The notes under the pieces were generated by a model that worked only from the letters and a program-made list of their open reading frames with translations, searched no databases and was not told where the DNA came from. This document shows positions 50,122 through 59,667 of a stretch of DNA of 64,000 nucleotides, in pieces (position 1 is the stretch's first letter; every line of letters starts with the position of its first letter). The position numbers were made by a program, and so were the translations under genes. The DNA is from JBFMFH01 sp964481395 (GTDB taxonomy: Bacteria; Acidobacteriota; Vicinamibacteria; Vicinamibacterales; JAKQTR01), in contig CAYZYG010000015.1 in assembly GCA_964481395.1 (NCBI GenBank), positions 1 through 64,000 on the forward strand, written 5' to 3'.

Positions 50122-53100
50122 CTACCGCATCGTCTTCAGCCTCGTCTCGAGTTCCGCCAGCACAGCCGGGTAGTACGCCAGGCGCGACTGCTGGTCGGCC
50201 GTGATCGGCCCGGGATGCTCCTGAATGTCCCCGTAGAGACTGGCAATGCGCGTGCGCAGTTCAGCGGCCGCGTCGAGGCTCTCTTCGGCGTGCGCCTTCG
50301 CGGATGTACCAGCGCTCGGGCTCTTGATCACCGCTCCGGCCGCCTCCCGCATCCGGCCGAGCAAGCCGTCGGCCGAGACGTACAGGCGTCCCAGCTCCAT
50401 CAGCGTGGCAGTCCATGACGCGCGCACGGAGGGGGCCACGGTGACGCGCGGGTCGTCATCGACACGCACGCGCTGCTCCACGGTCGTGCCTCCAGACACC
50501 AGCCGAACCGTGTAGTCGCCAGGCGCGACGAACGGCCCGTCGAGCGCGCGCCCTCGTTGGCCGGACTGGCCCTGCATGCCGGCCGCGAACGGTTCGCGGC
50601 GCAGGTCCCACACCACGCGGTTGATGCCGTCCGCAAACGAGGCCGGGAGCCGTCTCACGAGGCGTCCGGCCGCGTCGTGCACGGTGAGCGTCGGAGCCGA
50701 CGCCGCCCCGCGCAGGTAGTAGTCGACGATGGCGCCGGCAGGCGGGTTCTCGCCGCGGAACACCGTGTCTCCCTGATGCGCCTTCAGGTTGGCGTACCGA
50801 ATCGTCCGGGCCGGTCGGATCCGGAACAGGTGCGCCGACGACGACAGCACCTCGGGCGTGAGCCCCTGGATGGCGGCGATGTCGTCGAGAATCCAGATGC
50901 CGCGCCCGTGCGTGGCCAGGATGAGGTCGTTGTCGCGCGGGTGGACGAGGAAATCGTTCACCGCCACCGTCGGCAATCCACCATCGAGTCGGGTCCAGCG
51001 TTCGCCGGAATCGAGGGAGAAGAAGAACCCGAATTCGGTGGCCGCATAGATCAGGTTCGGATTGACCGGGTCTTCGTGGACGGCCTTGACGACCCGATCC
51101 GCAGGCAGGCCGCCGGCAATCGACACCCAGCTCTGGCCGTAGTCAGCCGACTTGTACAGGTAATTCCCGAAGTCGCCGCTTGCGTGGTTGTCGAACGACA
51201 CGTACACACGGCCCTCGGCGTGGCGAGAGGCTTCGACGCCCGACACCCACGACCTCGCCGGCAGACCCGGCACGGCCGTCGCCACATTCGTCCACGTCTT
51301 TCCGTCGTCACGCGACACCTGGAGGTTTCCGTCGTCGGTCCCGACGTAGAGCAGGCCTCGCCTGACCGGCGACTCAGCCAGCGCGGAAATCGTCGGGTAG
51401 TACGGAATCCCGTCGTCGAGCGACAACGTGGACGGTCCAGGCTTCTGGCCCATGATCGTCAGCGTGCTCCGATCGACACCCGTCGTCGGGTCGCCGAGCG
51501 ACACCCAGGTGTCGCCGCGATCCGTGCTTTTCCAGAGCCGCCTGGTGCCCGCGTAGATCGTGTGCGGGTCGTGCGGCGACAGGATGAACGGCGCGTCCCA
51601 GTTGGCCGGCTCCATCGCGTTGCCGAGCAGCGGCTCCTTCGCCCCGGACTGGCCCCACGTCTTCCAGTTCCGGCGGCCGCCGATGAAGCCGGTGGGATCC
51701 CCGGGTCTGATGTCGGTGCGCGTGAAGTTGAAGATGTCGAGGCGCGACAGCCCAAGGTACTGCGACGCGGTGTACACCGTCCGCCAGTCGGTCGGATCGA
51801 TGCGGTTGAAGAATCCATCCCCTCCGCCGACGCGGAACCAGTCTTCGTTCAGGATGCCCTGGGACGAGTACGTCGCGCTCGGTCCGCACCAGCTGCCATT
51901 GTCCTGCAGCCCGCCGCACAGCCAGTACGGCTCGCGCATGTCGGCGTCGATCCGGTAGAACTGGCTCACCGGAAGGTGGGCGACGTAGAGCCACCTGAGG
52001 CCCCGGTCGTACGAAATCCCCAGCCCGCCGTCGTCCGCCTTCATGACATGCCGTGAATTGCGCGGGTTGACCCACACGAGCCGGTCGTCGCCGTGCAGCG
52101 ACTGCCTCGGCGTCGTGAACGTCTTCCCTCCATCGTCGGAGAAGCTGTACGAATTGACCATGTAGATCCGCTTGTCGTCATTCGGATCCACGAGAATCTG
52201 GCTCGCATACATCGGGCGCGGATTCCAGTCGCTCATGAAGGTCCAGGTCGCACCACGGTCTTCGGACCGGTAGATGCCCGCCAGGCGCTGCTCGTATGAG
52301 GTTGATGCCGTGTAGCGCAGCCCCTGTTCGACGCACACGTAGACGATGCGCGGGTCCTTGCGGTAGATGGAGATGCCCACGCGGCCCCAGTCGCCGTCGG
52401 GAAGGCCGCTCGTGAGCCGGCTCCACGACCGGCCGCCGTCGGTGGATCTGTGGAGGGCGCTGCCGGGTCCCCCTCCGTGGAAGCCGAATGCCTGGCGCCG
52501 GCGCTGGTAGGACGCCGCATACAGCGTGTCCGGCCGCGAGGGGTCCATCGCGACATCCACGACGCCGGTGTCTTCGTCGACGTACAGGATCTTGGCCCAG
52601 GTCTTGCCGCCGTCGGTCGTCTTGTAGAGTCCACGCTCCGGGTTCGGCCCCCACAGCTTCCCCATGGCCGCCACGTACACCACGTCCGGGTTCGTTGGGT
52701 GGATGACGATCCGGCCGATGTGGTGAGTCTCGTCGAGGCCGAGGTGCGTCCACGTCTTTCCAGCGTCGGAGGACTTGTAGACGCCGTTGCCCCAGGAGGA
52801 ACTCTGACGGTTGGCGCGCTCGCCCGTGCCGACCCAGACGATGTCGGGCTGCGACTGGGACACGGCGATGGCCCCGATGGAGTGCACCGCCTCCTTGAAG
52901 AACACCGGCTCGATCGTCACGGCGTTGTCGGACGTCTTCCAGAGGCCGCCGGTCGCCGTCGCGATGTAGAACGTCGCCGGATTGGACTCCACGACCGCCA
53001 GATCGACGATGCGCCCGCTCACGTTGGCGGGACCGATGGACCTGAGGCGGAGGCCGGCCAGCCGCGAGGGATCTATGCTGCCCGTCTGCTCGGGACCGAC

Positions 53101-53181
53101 TGCAATCGCGGAAGCCGCCAGCGCCGTCGCGCACGCGAGGCCCGCCACGCCAACGAAGACACGTCGAAGATGATGCTTCAC
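50122..53181 (-). CDS. Exported VPS10/sortilin-like Asp-box repeat protein
   Basis: 1019 residues with a signal peptide. At least eight Asp-box/BNR hairpins are visible, of the form SxDxGxTW: TSDAGKTW-like, TTDGGKTW, STDGGRSW, SEDRGATW, SDDGGKTF, STDRGDTW, SRDDGKTW, SADYGQSW. They build one or two large beta-propellers. The C-terminal part has PNPN-like sorting-style beta segments (NPPAGAIVDYYLRG, GDYTVRLVSGG). GTG at 53181 with GGAGG 6 bases upstream is preferred; TATACT lies at about 53204. Proteins of this type are expanded in Acidobacteriota and may bind or cleave glycans or peptides; no catalytic residue is obvious. Confidence 0.88.
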   Translation of the reverse strand: MKHHLRRVFVGVAGLACATALAASAIAVGPEQTGSIDPSRLAGLRLRSIGPANVSGRIVDLAVVESNPATFYIATATGGLWKTSDNAVTIEPVFFKEAVHSIGAIAVSQSQPDIVWVGTGERANRQSSSWGNGVYKSSDAGKTWTHLGLDETHHIGRIVIHPTNPDVVYVAAMGKLWGPNPERGLYKTTDGGKTWAKILYVDEDTGVVDVAMDPSRPDTLYAASYQRRRQAFGFHGGGPGSALHRSTDGGRSWSRLTSGLPDGDWGRVGISIYRKDPRIVYVCVEQGLRYTASTSYEQRLAGIYRSEDRGATWTFMSDWNPRPMYASQILVDPNDDKRIYMVNSYSFSDDGGKTFTTPRQSLHGDDRLVWVNPRNSRHVMKADDGGLGISYDRGLRWLYVAHLPVSQFYRIDADMREPYWLCGGLQDNGSWCGPSATYSSQGILNEDWFRVGGGDGFFNRIDPTDWRTVYTASQYLGLSRLDIFNFTRTDIRPGDPTGFIGGRRNWKTWGQSGAKEPLLGNAMEPANWDAPFILSPHDPHTIYAGTRRLWKSTDRGDTWVSLGDPTTGVDRSTLTIMGQKPGPSTLSLDDGIPYYPTISALAESPVRRGLLYVGTDDGNLQVSRDDGKTWTNVATAVPGLPARSWVSGVEASRHAEGRVYVSFDNHASGDFGNYLYKSADYGQSWVSIAGGLPADRVVKAVHEDPVNPNLIYAATEFGFFFSLDSGERWTRLDGGLPTVAVNDFLVHPRDNDLILATHGRGIWILDDIAAIQGLTPEVLSSSAHLFRIRPARTIRYANLKAHQGDTVFRGENPPAGAIVDYYLRGAASAPTLTVHDAAGRLVRRLPASFADGINRVVWDLRREPFAAGMQGQSGQRGRALDGPFVAPGDYTVRLVSGGTTVEQRVRVDDDPRVTVAPSVRASWTATLMELGRLYVSADGLLGRMREAAGAVIKSPSAGTSAKAHAEESLDAAAELRTRIASLYGDIQEHPGPITADQQSRLAYYPAVLAELETRLKTMR

Positions 53182-53283
53182 CACACACCTCCACAGCCGC
53201 GGACAGTATAGCCGCCGGTGTCTGATTCCTGTCGCCCGGGCCACGTGACAACCAGGTGACCATGCGCCCTTCCCCGGGAGGAG

Positions 53284-53289
53284 TAGAAT
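53284..53289 (+). promoter_or_regulatory. TAGAAT box, probable leaderless start
   Basis: TAGAAT, six bases (CGCCTG), then GTG at 53296. GGAGGAG lies before the box and too far to act as the ribosome site of this GTG. Confidence 0.45.
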
Positions 53290-53295
53290 CGCCTG

Positions 53296-55002
53296 GTGGT
53301 CGATCGCCTTCGCCAGCCGGCCGTGCCGGTCAGCGACGCCGCAACCGGCGCCCGATCGGCGGTTCGCCTGCCGCTCACGATCCGTCTTCTGGATGCCGGC
53401 ATTCTCGTCCTGGGCCTGCTCGCCCTGGCCTCTGTGGCCATCGACGACCTGCGCGTGCATCTTGGCCCCGTCACCATCTCGGCCACGCGTCCCTGGCGGC
53501 TGCTGACCGAAGCGGCAGCCCTGGCGCTCATCCGGGCGGTCGTCTGGCGCGGAACCCGAGCCTTCGGCCGGCACGCCATCCTGCTGGCGCTCACCGTGCT
53601 GCTCACGAGTCTGTTCCCTGAAGCGCCACCGAGGCGGGTGGGAGACGGCCATGAATACATGGCGATGGCCATCCGGATGAGCGAGATGTCGACACCGGCC
53701 CTGTCAGCCGGCGACATCCGCAGGCTGGAGCGCACGCCGTGGCCGCACGACTGGGGCTACTCCCTCTCGTTTCCCGAGTTGAGGGGGTCTGACCACCAGC
53801 AGGACTTGCCGCACTTCTGGTTCTACTCGCTCCTCGCCGCACCGGGGGTTGGACTCGCGACACGCGTCGGCGTGCACCCGAATGTCGGGTTTACCGCGGT
53901 CAACACGTTGCTGCTCCTGCTGGCCGCGTCGATACTCCTGAACTGTGTGGCACCGGCAGCGGCGCTCCTGCTGGTCACCGGCCCGATCCTGTGGTGGACG
54001 GATAAGGCTCACACCGAGGTGTTCACGTTCTCGCTGCTGGCGGTCGCCTTCGGTCTGTTCGTCCGCCAGCCGTGGTGGTCGTTCGTGGCGCTGGGTGCCG
54101 CGTCAACCCAGAACCCCCCGATTGCCGGGGTGCTCTGCATCGCGCTCATCCTCGTGGCCTTCACTCCCGCGCGACGGGATCGCCGGACCTGGGTCGGCGC
54201 CGGCGCGGGGATCGTGCTGGCGCTGCTGCACCCGACCTACTACAGGCTTCACCTCGGCACGTGGTCCCCGCTGGACGAATCGGCCGTCTGGCAGTGGCCG
54301 AGCTGGGCCCAGGTCAGCGCGCCCGTGTTCGACGCGAACATCGGCCTGCTGCCCGCCTTCCCGGCACTCACGCTGGCCGCCCTCGCTGGCGTGGTCCTGC
54401 TGGTCCGCTACGCACCTCGACGCTTGTGCACGCCGGACATGTGGCTCAGCCTGGGTGCCGCCGCGCTCTTCCTCGTCAGCTTCGCGCAGACGCCCAATGT
54501 CAATCACGGCGCGACGGTGGGCCCGAGTCGATACGCGCTCTGGCTGATCCCCCTGACCATCCCGCTCTGGCGGCATCTCGACGGGGTGCTCGGGCGGTGG
54601 TGGCAGCCGACGCTCGGCGTCGCGGCGGCGCTTTCGATGATCGCGTCGATCGGATTCTTCCATCCACGATTCGACGACCGGTACCTCCGACCGTCCGTGT
54701 TCGCCGAGACACTCTGGACGCGATGGCCCGGCGCGCAAAACCCGCTTCCCGAAATCTTCGCCGAGCGCGTGGTGGGACACGAAGGAACGGCAGAACTCCC
54801 CGTCGCCACATCCGGCTGCGAGAAAGTGCTCATCGGCGGGCGACCAGGACAACTGCCTTCATGGCCGGCATCCTGTCCGACGGTCGAGATCCCCGCTGCC
54901 TGCCGGGTGCCAGACACACTCTGCTACGCCAACCGCAGTGGAACCGGCTACAACTTCGTGAGGCTAGCCTCGCAGCCGGGCTTCACCTGGGAGTCCCGGT
55001 AG
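53296..55002 (+). CDS. Polytopic membrane protein, unknown (possible GT-C-like)
   Basis: 568 residues with about ten to twelve helices. The first large loop contains RRVGDGHEYMAMAIRMSEM, whose acidic DGxEY resembles the Asp/Glu of the first loop in dolichyl-phosphate-type (GT-C) glycosyltransferases. A C-terminal extracytoplasmic tail holds several Cys (SGCEKVLIGG, CPTVEIPAACRVPDTLCY) that could form disulfides. It neighbours another GT-C-like membrane gene at 47713, with the Asp-box protein between them. Family not recognised. Confidence 0.7.
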   Translation: MVDRLRQPAVPVSDAATGARSAVRLPLTIRLLDAGILVLGLLALASVAIDDLRVHLGPVTISATRPWRLLTEAAALALIRAVVWRGTRAFGRHAILLALTVLLTSLFPEAPPRRVGDGHEYMAMAIRMSEMSTPALSAGDIRRLERTPWPHDWGYSLSFPELRGSDHQQDLPHFWFYSLLAAPGVGLATRVGVHPNVGFTAVNTLLLLLAASILLNCVAPAAALLLVTGPILWWTDKAHTEVFTFSLLAVAFGLFVRQPWWSFVALGAASTQNPPIAGVLCIALILVAFTPARRDRRTWVGAGAGIVLALLHPTYYRLHLGTWSPLDESAVWQWPSWAQVSAPVFDANIGLLPAFPALTLAALAGVVLLVRYAPRRLCTPDMWLSLGAAALFLVSFAQTPNVNHGATVGPSRYALWLIPLTIPLWRHLDGVLGRWWQPTLGVAAALSMIASIGFFHPRFDDRYLRPSVFAETLWTRWPGAQNPLPEIFAERVVGHEGTAELPVATSGCEKVLIGGRPGQLPSWPASCPTVEIPAACRVPDTLCYANRSGTGYNFVRLASQPGFTWESR

Positions 55003-55021
55003 GACCGCGCCTGGAACGCCG

Positions 55022-58000
55022 CTACTTCACGCCCGTCCCCAGCAGGTCCTGGAACTGCCGGACGACCTCCGGCAGACCCTCGCCGCCCGTGAGCGCCCGG
55101 ATGCGGCGGTCGGCTTCGATTGGGCCGATCCTGTTCTCGGCAAACGCCTGCATCGTGTCCCGCAACTCGAGAAGGTGCTCCCTCACGCCGGGGTTGGCTT
55201 TGGCGAGCGGAGACTTCGGGTTGACGGGCGGCGCGCCGTCGGCGGCCTTCGGGTCGGCGCCAATCAACTTGGTGTTCATGTCCTTGACCATCGTCCGGCA
55301 GCCTTCCTGGAACTTCAGATAGTCAGGAATTTTCCCGCTTCCCTGCGCATGGCCGAGTTTGAAGGCCGTCACGTCTCCGGCCTGCTGGGCGGACCCTGGA
55401 GTCAGGCCGTCGAAATCCGCGTGCGGCAAGCCGCGGCGGCCAATCCAGGCGGTGTCGTTGTAGGCTTCGGCGTGCAGTGACGTCGTGAAGTTCACGCCCG
55501 CCTCCGCCGTCGGGCGGCCCGGCCCACCGTAGATCTGGTCGAAGGATCGCTGCAGTTCCTCCTGGCCGGCGCGGCGGAACTCTTCGAGGCTGACGCGCCG
55601 CTGGCCCGAACCGTCGGCGCGCAGGAGGTTCTTCCGGCGCCAGTGATCCCAGACCGGGTTCTTGATGACGCGACCGTCCGGGGCTCTGATGAACCGCGCC
55701 GGCTCGACGATGCCGATGTCGACGTCCATGCCGGCCCTTCCCGAGGAGGCCGAGTTCGAGTAACTGCGCGTCTCGACCGGCGCGTACCCCTGCGTCGCCA
55801 TGCCCTGCTGGAATCCACGCTCGACCTGTCCCATCAGGTCGGCGTCGATGGCGAGGTACATCTTGAGTGTCGGCGGATCCGCTTTGGCCGACTGGTTGAG
55901 CGCCATCTTGGCCGCGTAGTCGCACTTGATGGCCTTGGCCGCCTCCTGGGCCTGGGTCTGGAGCCTGGCGACCTCGGCCTTGTTGGTGCTCGTGCGGGCC
56001 AGGCGCAACAGTTGTGCGCGCTGCTGGAACAGGCGCACCTTCGCGCGGCCGTTCGCCATGCGGGACTGGAAGCGGGCTTCGCCAAGTTGCTGCTCGACGG
56101 TCGGCCATTTCTCGGGCGGAGATCCCTTGAACCGCCCGATTCCGGTGCGAATGGCTGGAGCCACGACCCTCTGCATGGCGAGCGCGTAGGCGGCGGTCTT
56201 CCCGGCGCTCCAGAGAGCGCCCGAAATGCCAGCCTTGGCGACCTCCCCCGTCTCCGGATCCTCGACGAGTTCGTGGTAACCGTCGTAGGCCGACATGGCC
56301 ACCATGACCGACGGGTGGAGAGACGCCGCGCCGGTCTTCAGGCCAGTCTGCCAGCCGCCCTCGATGGTCCCGGTGGTGATCGAGTAGGTCGTGTAGATCC
56401 AGCCGCCGGTCACGAATGAGAGTGCGAACAGGGCATTGTCCGCACCCCACTTGATGTTCGACGCCGTCGACAGCGCGACGTCGCTGACCTCGGCCAACTC
56501 CTGCTGTTCCTGGCCGCGGGCCGACCAGTACCCCTTGACGCTGTTGGCCAGCGTGTTCACGTGGGCCTTCACCACCTCCTCGTCGCCGGTGGCGATGGCC
56601 TCCGTCAGCGCCCGGTTGGCGTTGTACGCCGCCGTTTCGCGCAGTTCCTTCGGGAGCTGAGCGATGAGGCGCGGGACAGCCGCCCGGACTGCGGACCGCT
56701 GGGCCCAGTCGCGGGCCGCCTGTTGGCCCTGCGACGCCAGCAGCCTGAAGTTCCAGTCGTCGTACGCCGTTCTCGTGCGCGTCCACTCGCCGGTTTCGAT
56801 CGTCTGCTGGTTGTCGCGTTCGGCCTGGAGGTTGGCGTCCATCACCATGGCCAGGTACTCGAACCGCTCGCGCTCACCAGGCGCGGCCGTCCTCGCGCGC
56901 TCTCGGTACTCGGTCAACTGGCCCTGGAAGTACTCCTGGTTGAGCTTGGCAAAGGCGATGGCGGCCTGGCGGGCCTCACGCTCCGCCTGTGCGCTGATGA
57001 CGCTGGAGAGGGCCGAGGCATGCTTCCCAGCAGCAGCTGACTGCGCGTCGGCCCTCCCCGCGGCCTCGGCCGCCGCGTTGGCCTGGATCTCTGCGACCTG
57101 GGCGTCGGTCAACTGGCGCAGATCGTATGAGTGTTGGAAGGTCGTGTAGCCGCCGGGCGTCGCCACTTCGACCTTCAGCTTCACCGGGAGGAGCCGCGGG
57201 AAGTTGCCCAGGCCGGGGCTCTCGAACCTGACGCCGCCAGCCGCCGACGGCGAGGCGGGCGTGGCGGTCACGCGGTTGCTCGGACTGGCCGTCGGGTCGA
57301 TGCGCACCTGGGCGCACGTGCCGGCGTCGCCGCCGGGGAGCGTCTGGGGATCGCTGACGTCCGTGCAGGCAGCATCGACGCGGATGTCGAAGGCGAAGTC
57401 CCTGGCGGCGTTGACCGGTATCAGCCTCGGCATGGGCGTCCAGGTGATGTCGGCGACCGCCGAGCTGCGCCGCGGTGTGGACTGTCCCGGCGGCACGTAG
57501 GAGGAGTGAATCGATCCCTGCGCCCGGCCCTCGGTGACGACGTGCGTGTATCGGACGGACGCGTTGCCGCTCTTGGGCATGTCGCTCATCGACGACTCGA
57601 CCAGCACCCAGTACAACCCTCCGCGGGCTCCCATGCCCTTCACGAACTTCGCGGCCTCCAGGTGCCGCGCGGTTGCGCGGCCGCGGTGCACCAGCGGGTC
57701 GGGCGGATCCCCGAGCGCGTCGATCGCCTCCGCGACCTGCACGAGCGCCGCCTCGAGCGCCGCCGCCGATTCACGGTGCACGCCCGCCACGCCCATGGCC
57801 TCGATCACGCCGTCATCGTCTTCGAGACCGGCCGCGATGATGGCCTCTTCGTAGGCATCGCCGAAGAGCAGCAGCGCCTGGACCAGCGCCGCCCGCGTCT
57901 CGATGAACCGGTTGAGCAGCGGGCTCAACTTGTTGAAATAGTCGATCGCCGGCTGGCACGGGTACTCCAGAAGCGGTGCCCACTGCAGCTCGAACCGCTC

Positions 58001-59368
58001 CTCGTCGGCCGGGCTGAGAGGTCCGGAGATGAGCCGCATCGCCTCCTTGGCCGCGATGAGCGCAGCCTGGTAGTGCCCGGGGGTCAGGTCGTTGAAGTCG
58101 AGCCCCTCGGGCAGCCGAGCCGGAGCGCCGGACGCCGCCGGCAGTTCAGGGCCGACCCGGTCACGCCCGGAGAGTCGGGAGGTGGGCCAAGACCCCTCCT
58201 TGAAGAGCTCCCGCGGCACAGTCGTCCGCTCGAGGGTCGCGCGCGGCACACGGGGACCCGCGCCAGAGGCCGGTCCTGCTGCTGGCGGCGGTGGCGTGCC
58301 TGCCGTGGGCGGCGGCGGGGATGGCGGCGGCGGGGTTGGGGGTGCGGGCGCGGGTGCGGGCGCCGGCGTTGGCCGCGGGGGAGCGGGTTCAACGGCGCCG
58401 AGCTTCGCCAGTTGCGACCGTGAATCGGCCGACAGCGGGTGATTCGGATCGATCTCCAGCGACCGCGCGAAGTCCGCGCGCGCCCCGACGGCGTCCTTCT
58501 GCGAGACGCGCACGACGGCGCGCGAATGCCACGCCTGGGCGTTCTTCGGATCCGCGTCGATCGCGCGCGTGTAGTCCGCGAGCGCGGCCGCCGCGTTCCC
58601 CGCGGCGTAGTACAGCCCGGCCCGGTTCATGTAGGCGTTCGAGTACGCGGGATCGATCTCGATCGCGCGGTTGTAGGCCGCCATGGCTGCGTCCGCCTGC
58701 CCCATCGCCCGGTGCGAGGAGCCCCTGCCGACCCATCCACGCGCGTCGGCGGGGTTCAAGTCGGTGCAGCGTGTGAAGTCCGCCAACGCCTCCGGGTACC
58801 GCTTCAGCGAGTAGAGGACCAAGCCTCGCTGACGCCAGGCCTCGGCATACGTCGGCGCGAGGGCGGTCACTTCGGTGAACGCCGCCAGCGCCCCCGACAG
58901 GTCGCCCTTCGATCGAAGAGCGGCGCCCCGCTCGAAGGCTCCCGCGGCGGAGGCCGGCAGTTCCAGCCCACCGGAGGCCGCCGGGGCCCCGCCGCCCGGC
59001 GCCGGCAGCGCGGCTTCCCAGCCTTCGCTCGATCCGCCGAAGGTCGTGGTTCCCTTCAGGGCGCGGCCGTCCGCGGTCACGACCCCACGGTACCTCCCGG
59101 CGTCCGGGCGGAAGAAGACCACGGTCGTCCCATCCCAGGACTCGACCCGGAACTCGTGAGTCGATTGACTCCCGGACGTGTCGTGTCGGGCCACGGCATC
59201 GTACACGTCGCTCCCGGTCCGGCGAGTCAACGTCCAGGTCCACGTGTCCGCGCCGATCCACTGTCGGATCGTAAGCGTGTCAGGCAGGGGTCGCACCTGG
59301 ACCTCCAGCGGTACCGCCATCAAGCAGGCCAGGACGACCAGGAGAGCGATTGGCAGGCGGGTGCGCAT
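55022..59368 (-). CDS. Giant exported TPR protein with unrecognised C-terminal domain
   Basis: 1448 residues. Signal peptide (about 1-24); a small beta domain (about 30-120); four to five TPR repeats (about 142-310, e.g. YAEAWRQRGLVLYSLKRYPE); a Pro-rich linker (about 325-375); a long helical part with an Ala/Gln-rich stretch (about 760-900); a hydrophobic patch NALFALSFVTGGWIYTTYSI near 975-1000; then a charged helical segment and a C-terminal domain of about 240 residues. That last domain has GMDVDIGIVEPARF (about 1213), a DxD in the style of nucleotidyltransferases, and LHAEAYNDTAWIGRRG. The architecture recalls large exported effectors or toxins, but no known toxin domain is identified. 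TATACT at 59432-59437 may be its -10. No immunity-like small gene follows. Confidence 0.75.
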   Translation of the reverse strand: MRTRLPIALLVVLACLMAVPLEVQVRPLPDTLTIRQWIGADTWTWTLTRRTGSDVYDAVARHDTSGSQSTHEFRVESWDGTTVVFFRPDAGRYRGVVTADGRALKGTTTFGGSSEGWEAALPAPGGGAPAASGGLELPASAAGAFERGAALRSKGDLSGALAAFTEVTALAPTYAEAWRQRGLVLYSLKRYPEALADFTRCTDLNPADARGWVGRGSSHRAMGQADAAMAAYNRAIEIDPAYSNAYMNRAGLYYAAGNAAAALADYTRAIDADPKNAQAWHSRAVVRVSQKDAVGARADFARSLEIDPNHPLSADSRSQLAKLGAVEPAPPRPTPAPAPAPAPPTPPPPSPPPPTAGTPPPPAAGPASGAGPRVPRATLERTTVPRELFKEGSWPTSRLSGRDRVGPELPAASGAPARLPEGLDFNDLTPGHYQAALIAAKEAMRLISGPLSPADEERFELQWAPLLEYPCQPAIDYFNKLSPLLNRFIETRAALVQALLLFGDAYEEAIIAAGLEDDDGVIEAMGVAGVHRESAAALEAALVQVAEAIDALGDPPDPLVHRGRATARHLEAAKFVKGMGARGGLYWVLVESSMSDMPKSGNASVRYTHVVTEGRAQGSIHSSYVPPGQSTPRRSSAVADITWTPMPRLIPVNAARDFAFDIRVDAACTDVSDPQTLPGGDAGTCAQVRIDPTASPSNRVTATPASPSAAGGVRFESPGLGNFPRLLPVKLKVEVATPGGYTTFQHSYDLRQLTDAQVAEIQANAAAEAAGRADAQSAAAGKHASALSSVISAQAEREARQAAIAFAKLNQEYFQGQLTEYRERARTAAPGERERFEYLAMVMDANLQAERDNQQTIETGEWTRTRTAYDDWNFRLLASQGQQAARDWAQRSAVRAAVPRLIAQLPKELRETAAYNANRALTEAIATGDEEVVKAHVNTLANSVKGYWSARGQEQQELAEVSDVALSTASNIKWGADNALFALSFVTGGWIYTTYSITTGTIEGGWQTGLKTGAASLHPSVMVAMSAYDGYHELVEDPETGEVAKAGISGALWSAGKTAAYALAMQRVVAPAIRTGIGRFKGSPPEKWPTVEQQLGEARFQSRMANGRAKVRLFQQRAQLLRLARTSTNKAEVARLQTQAQEAAKAIKCDYAAKMALNQSAKADPPTLKMYLAIDADLMGQVERGFQQGMATQGYAPVETRSYSNSASSGRAGMDVDIGIVEPARFIRAPDGRVIKNPVWDHWRRKNLLRADGSGQRRVSLEEFRRAGQEELQRSFDQIYGGPGRPTAEAGVNFTTSLHAEAYNDTAWIGRRGLPHADFDGLTPGSAQQAGDVTAFKLGHAQGSGKIPDYLKFQEGCRTMVKDMNTKLIGADPKAADGAPPVNPKSPLAKANPGVREHLLELRDTMQAFAENRIGPIEADRRIRALTGGEGLPEVVRQFQDLLGTGVK

Positions 59369-59431
59369 AGTGACCCTCGGTGGTGTGGGGCGAGGCGCCA
59401 GGCGCGCAGGGGCGGCGGCCAGATTGGGCAC

Positions 59432-59437
59432 AGTATA
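59432..59437 (-). promoter_or_regulatory. TATACT box upstream of the giant TPR gene
   Basis: Minus-strand TATACT 63 bases before ATG 59368. The message would have a leader of about 55 bases. No convincing -35 is seen on this strand. Confidence 0.4.
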
Positions 59438-59520
59438 CGCGCGCGCCGCCTTGACAGCCTTCTCCGCCGGGGAAGATACTCCAGTCGCCCTCGCGCGCAA
59501 TCGAACGATCCTGACCGTGT

Positions 59521-59640
59521 TCGCGCGAGATACGTGGTTCGAGTCGCAATGGCGACCACGTTTGACGCGCGCTGTCGATGGCCGCAGTCGCTCCCTCACC
59601 ACTTCGTCCTGAGGGCGCAAGTACGTGGCGCGAGTCGCGC
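59521..59640 (-). repeat. Dispersed repeat family B, copy 4
   Basis: Minus strand TACTTGCGCCCTCAGGACGA, AGTGGTGAGGGAGC, ACTGCGGCCATCGA and CTCGCGCG, in the same order as 16457-16583. It occupies most of the 299-base divergent gap between the giant TPR gene and the molybdoenzyme operon. Confidence 0.75.
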
Positions 59641-59667
59641 ATATAAGGACTTCGGCGGAGGTGGGCG

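Noticed and set aside
59451..59480. Plus-strand promoter TTGACA with GATACT 18 bases on, upstream of the molybdoenzyme operon
   Set aside because: The -35 match is perfect, but the -10 is poor and the spacing long; it lies about 190 bases from the start. Not strong enough to list.
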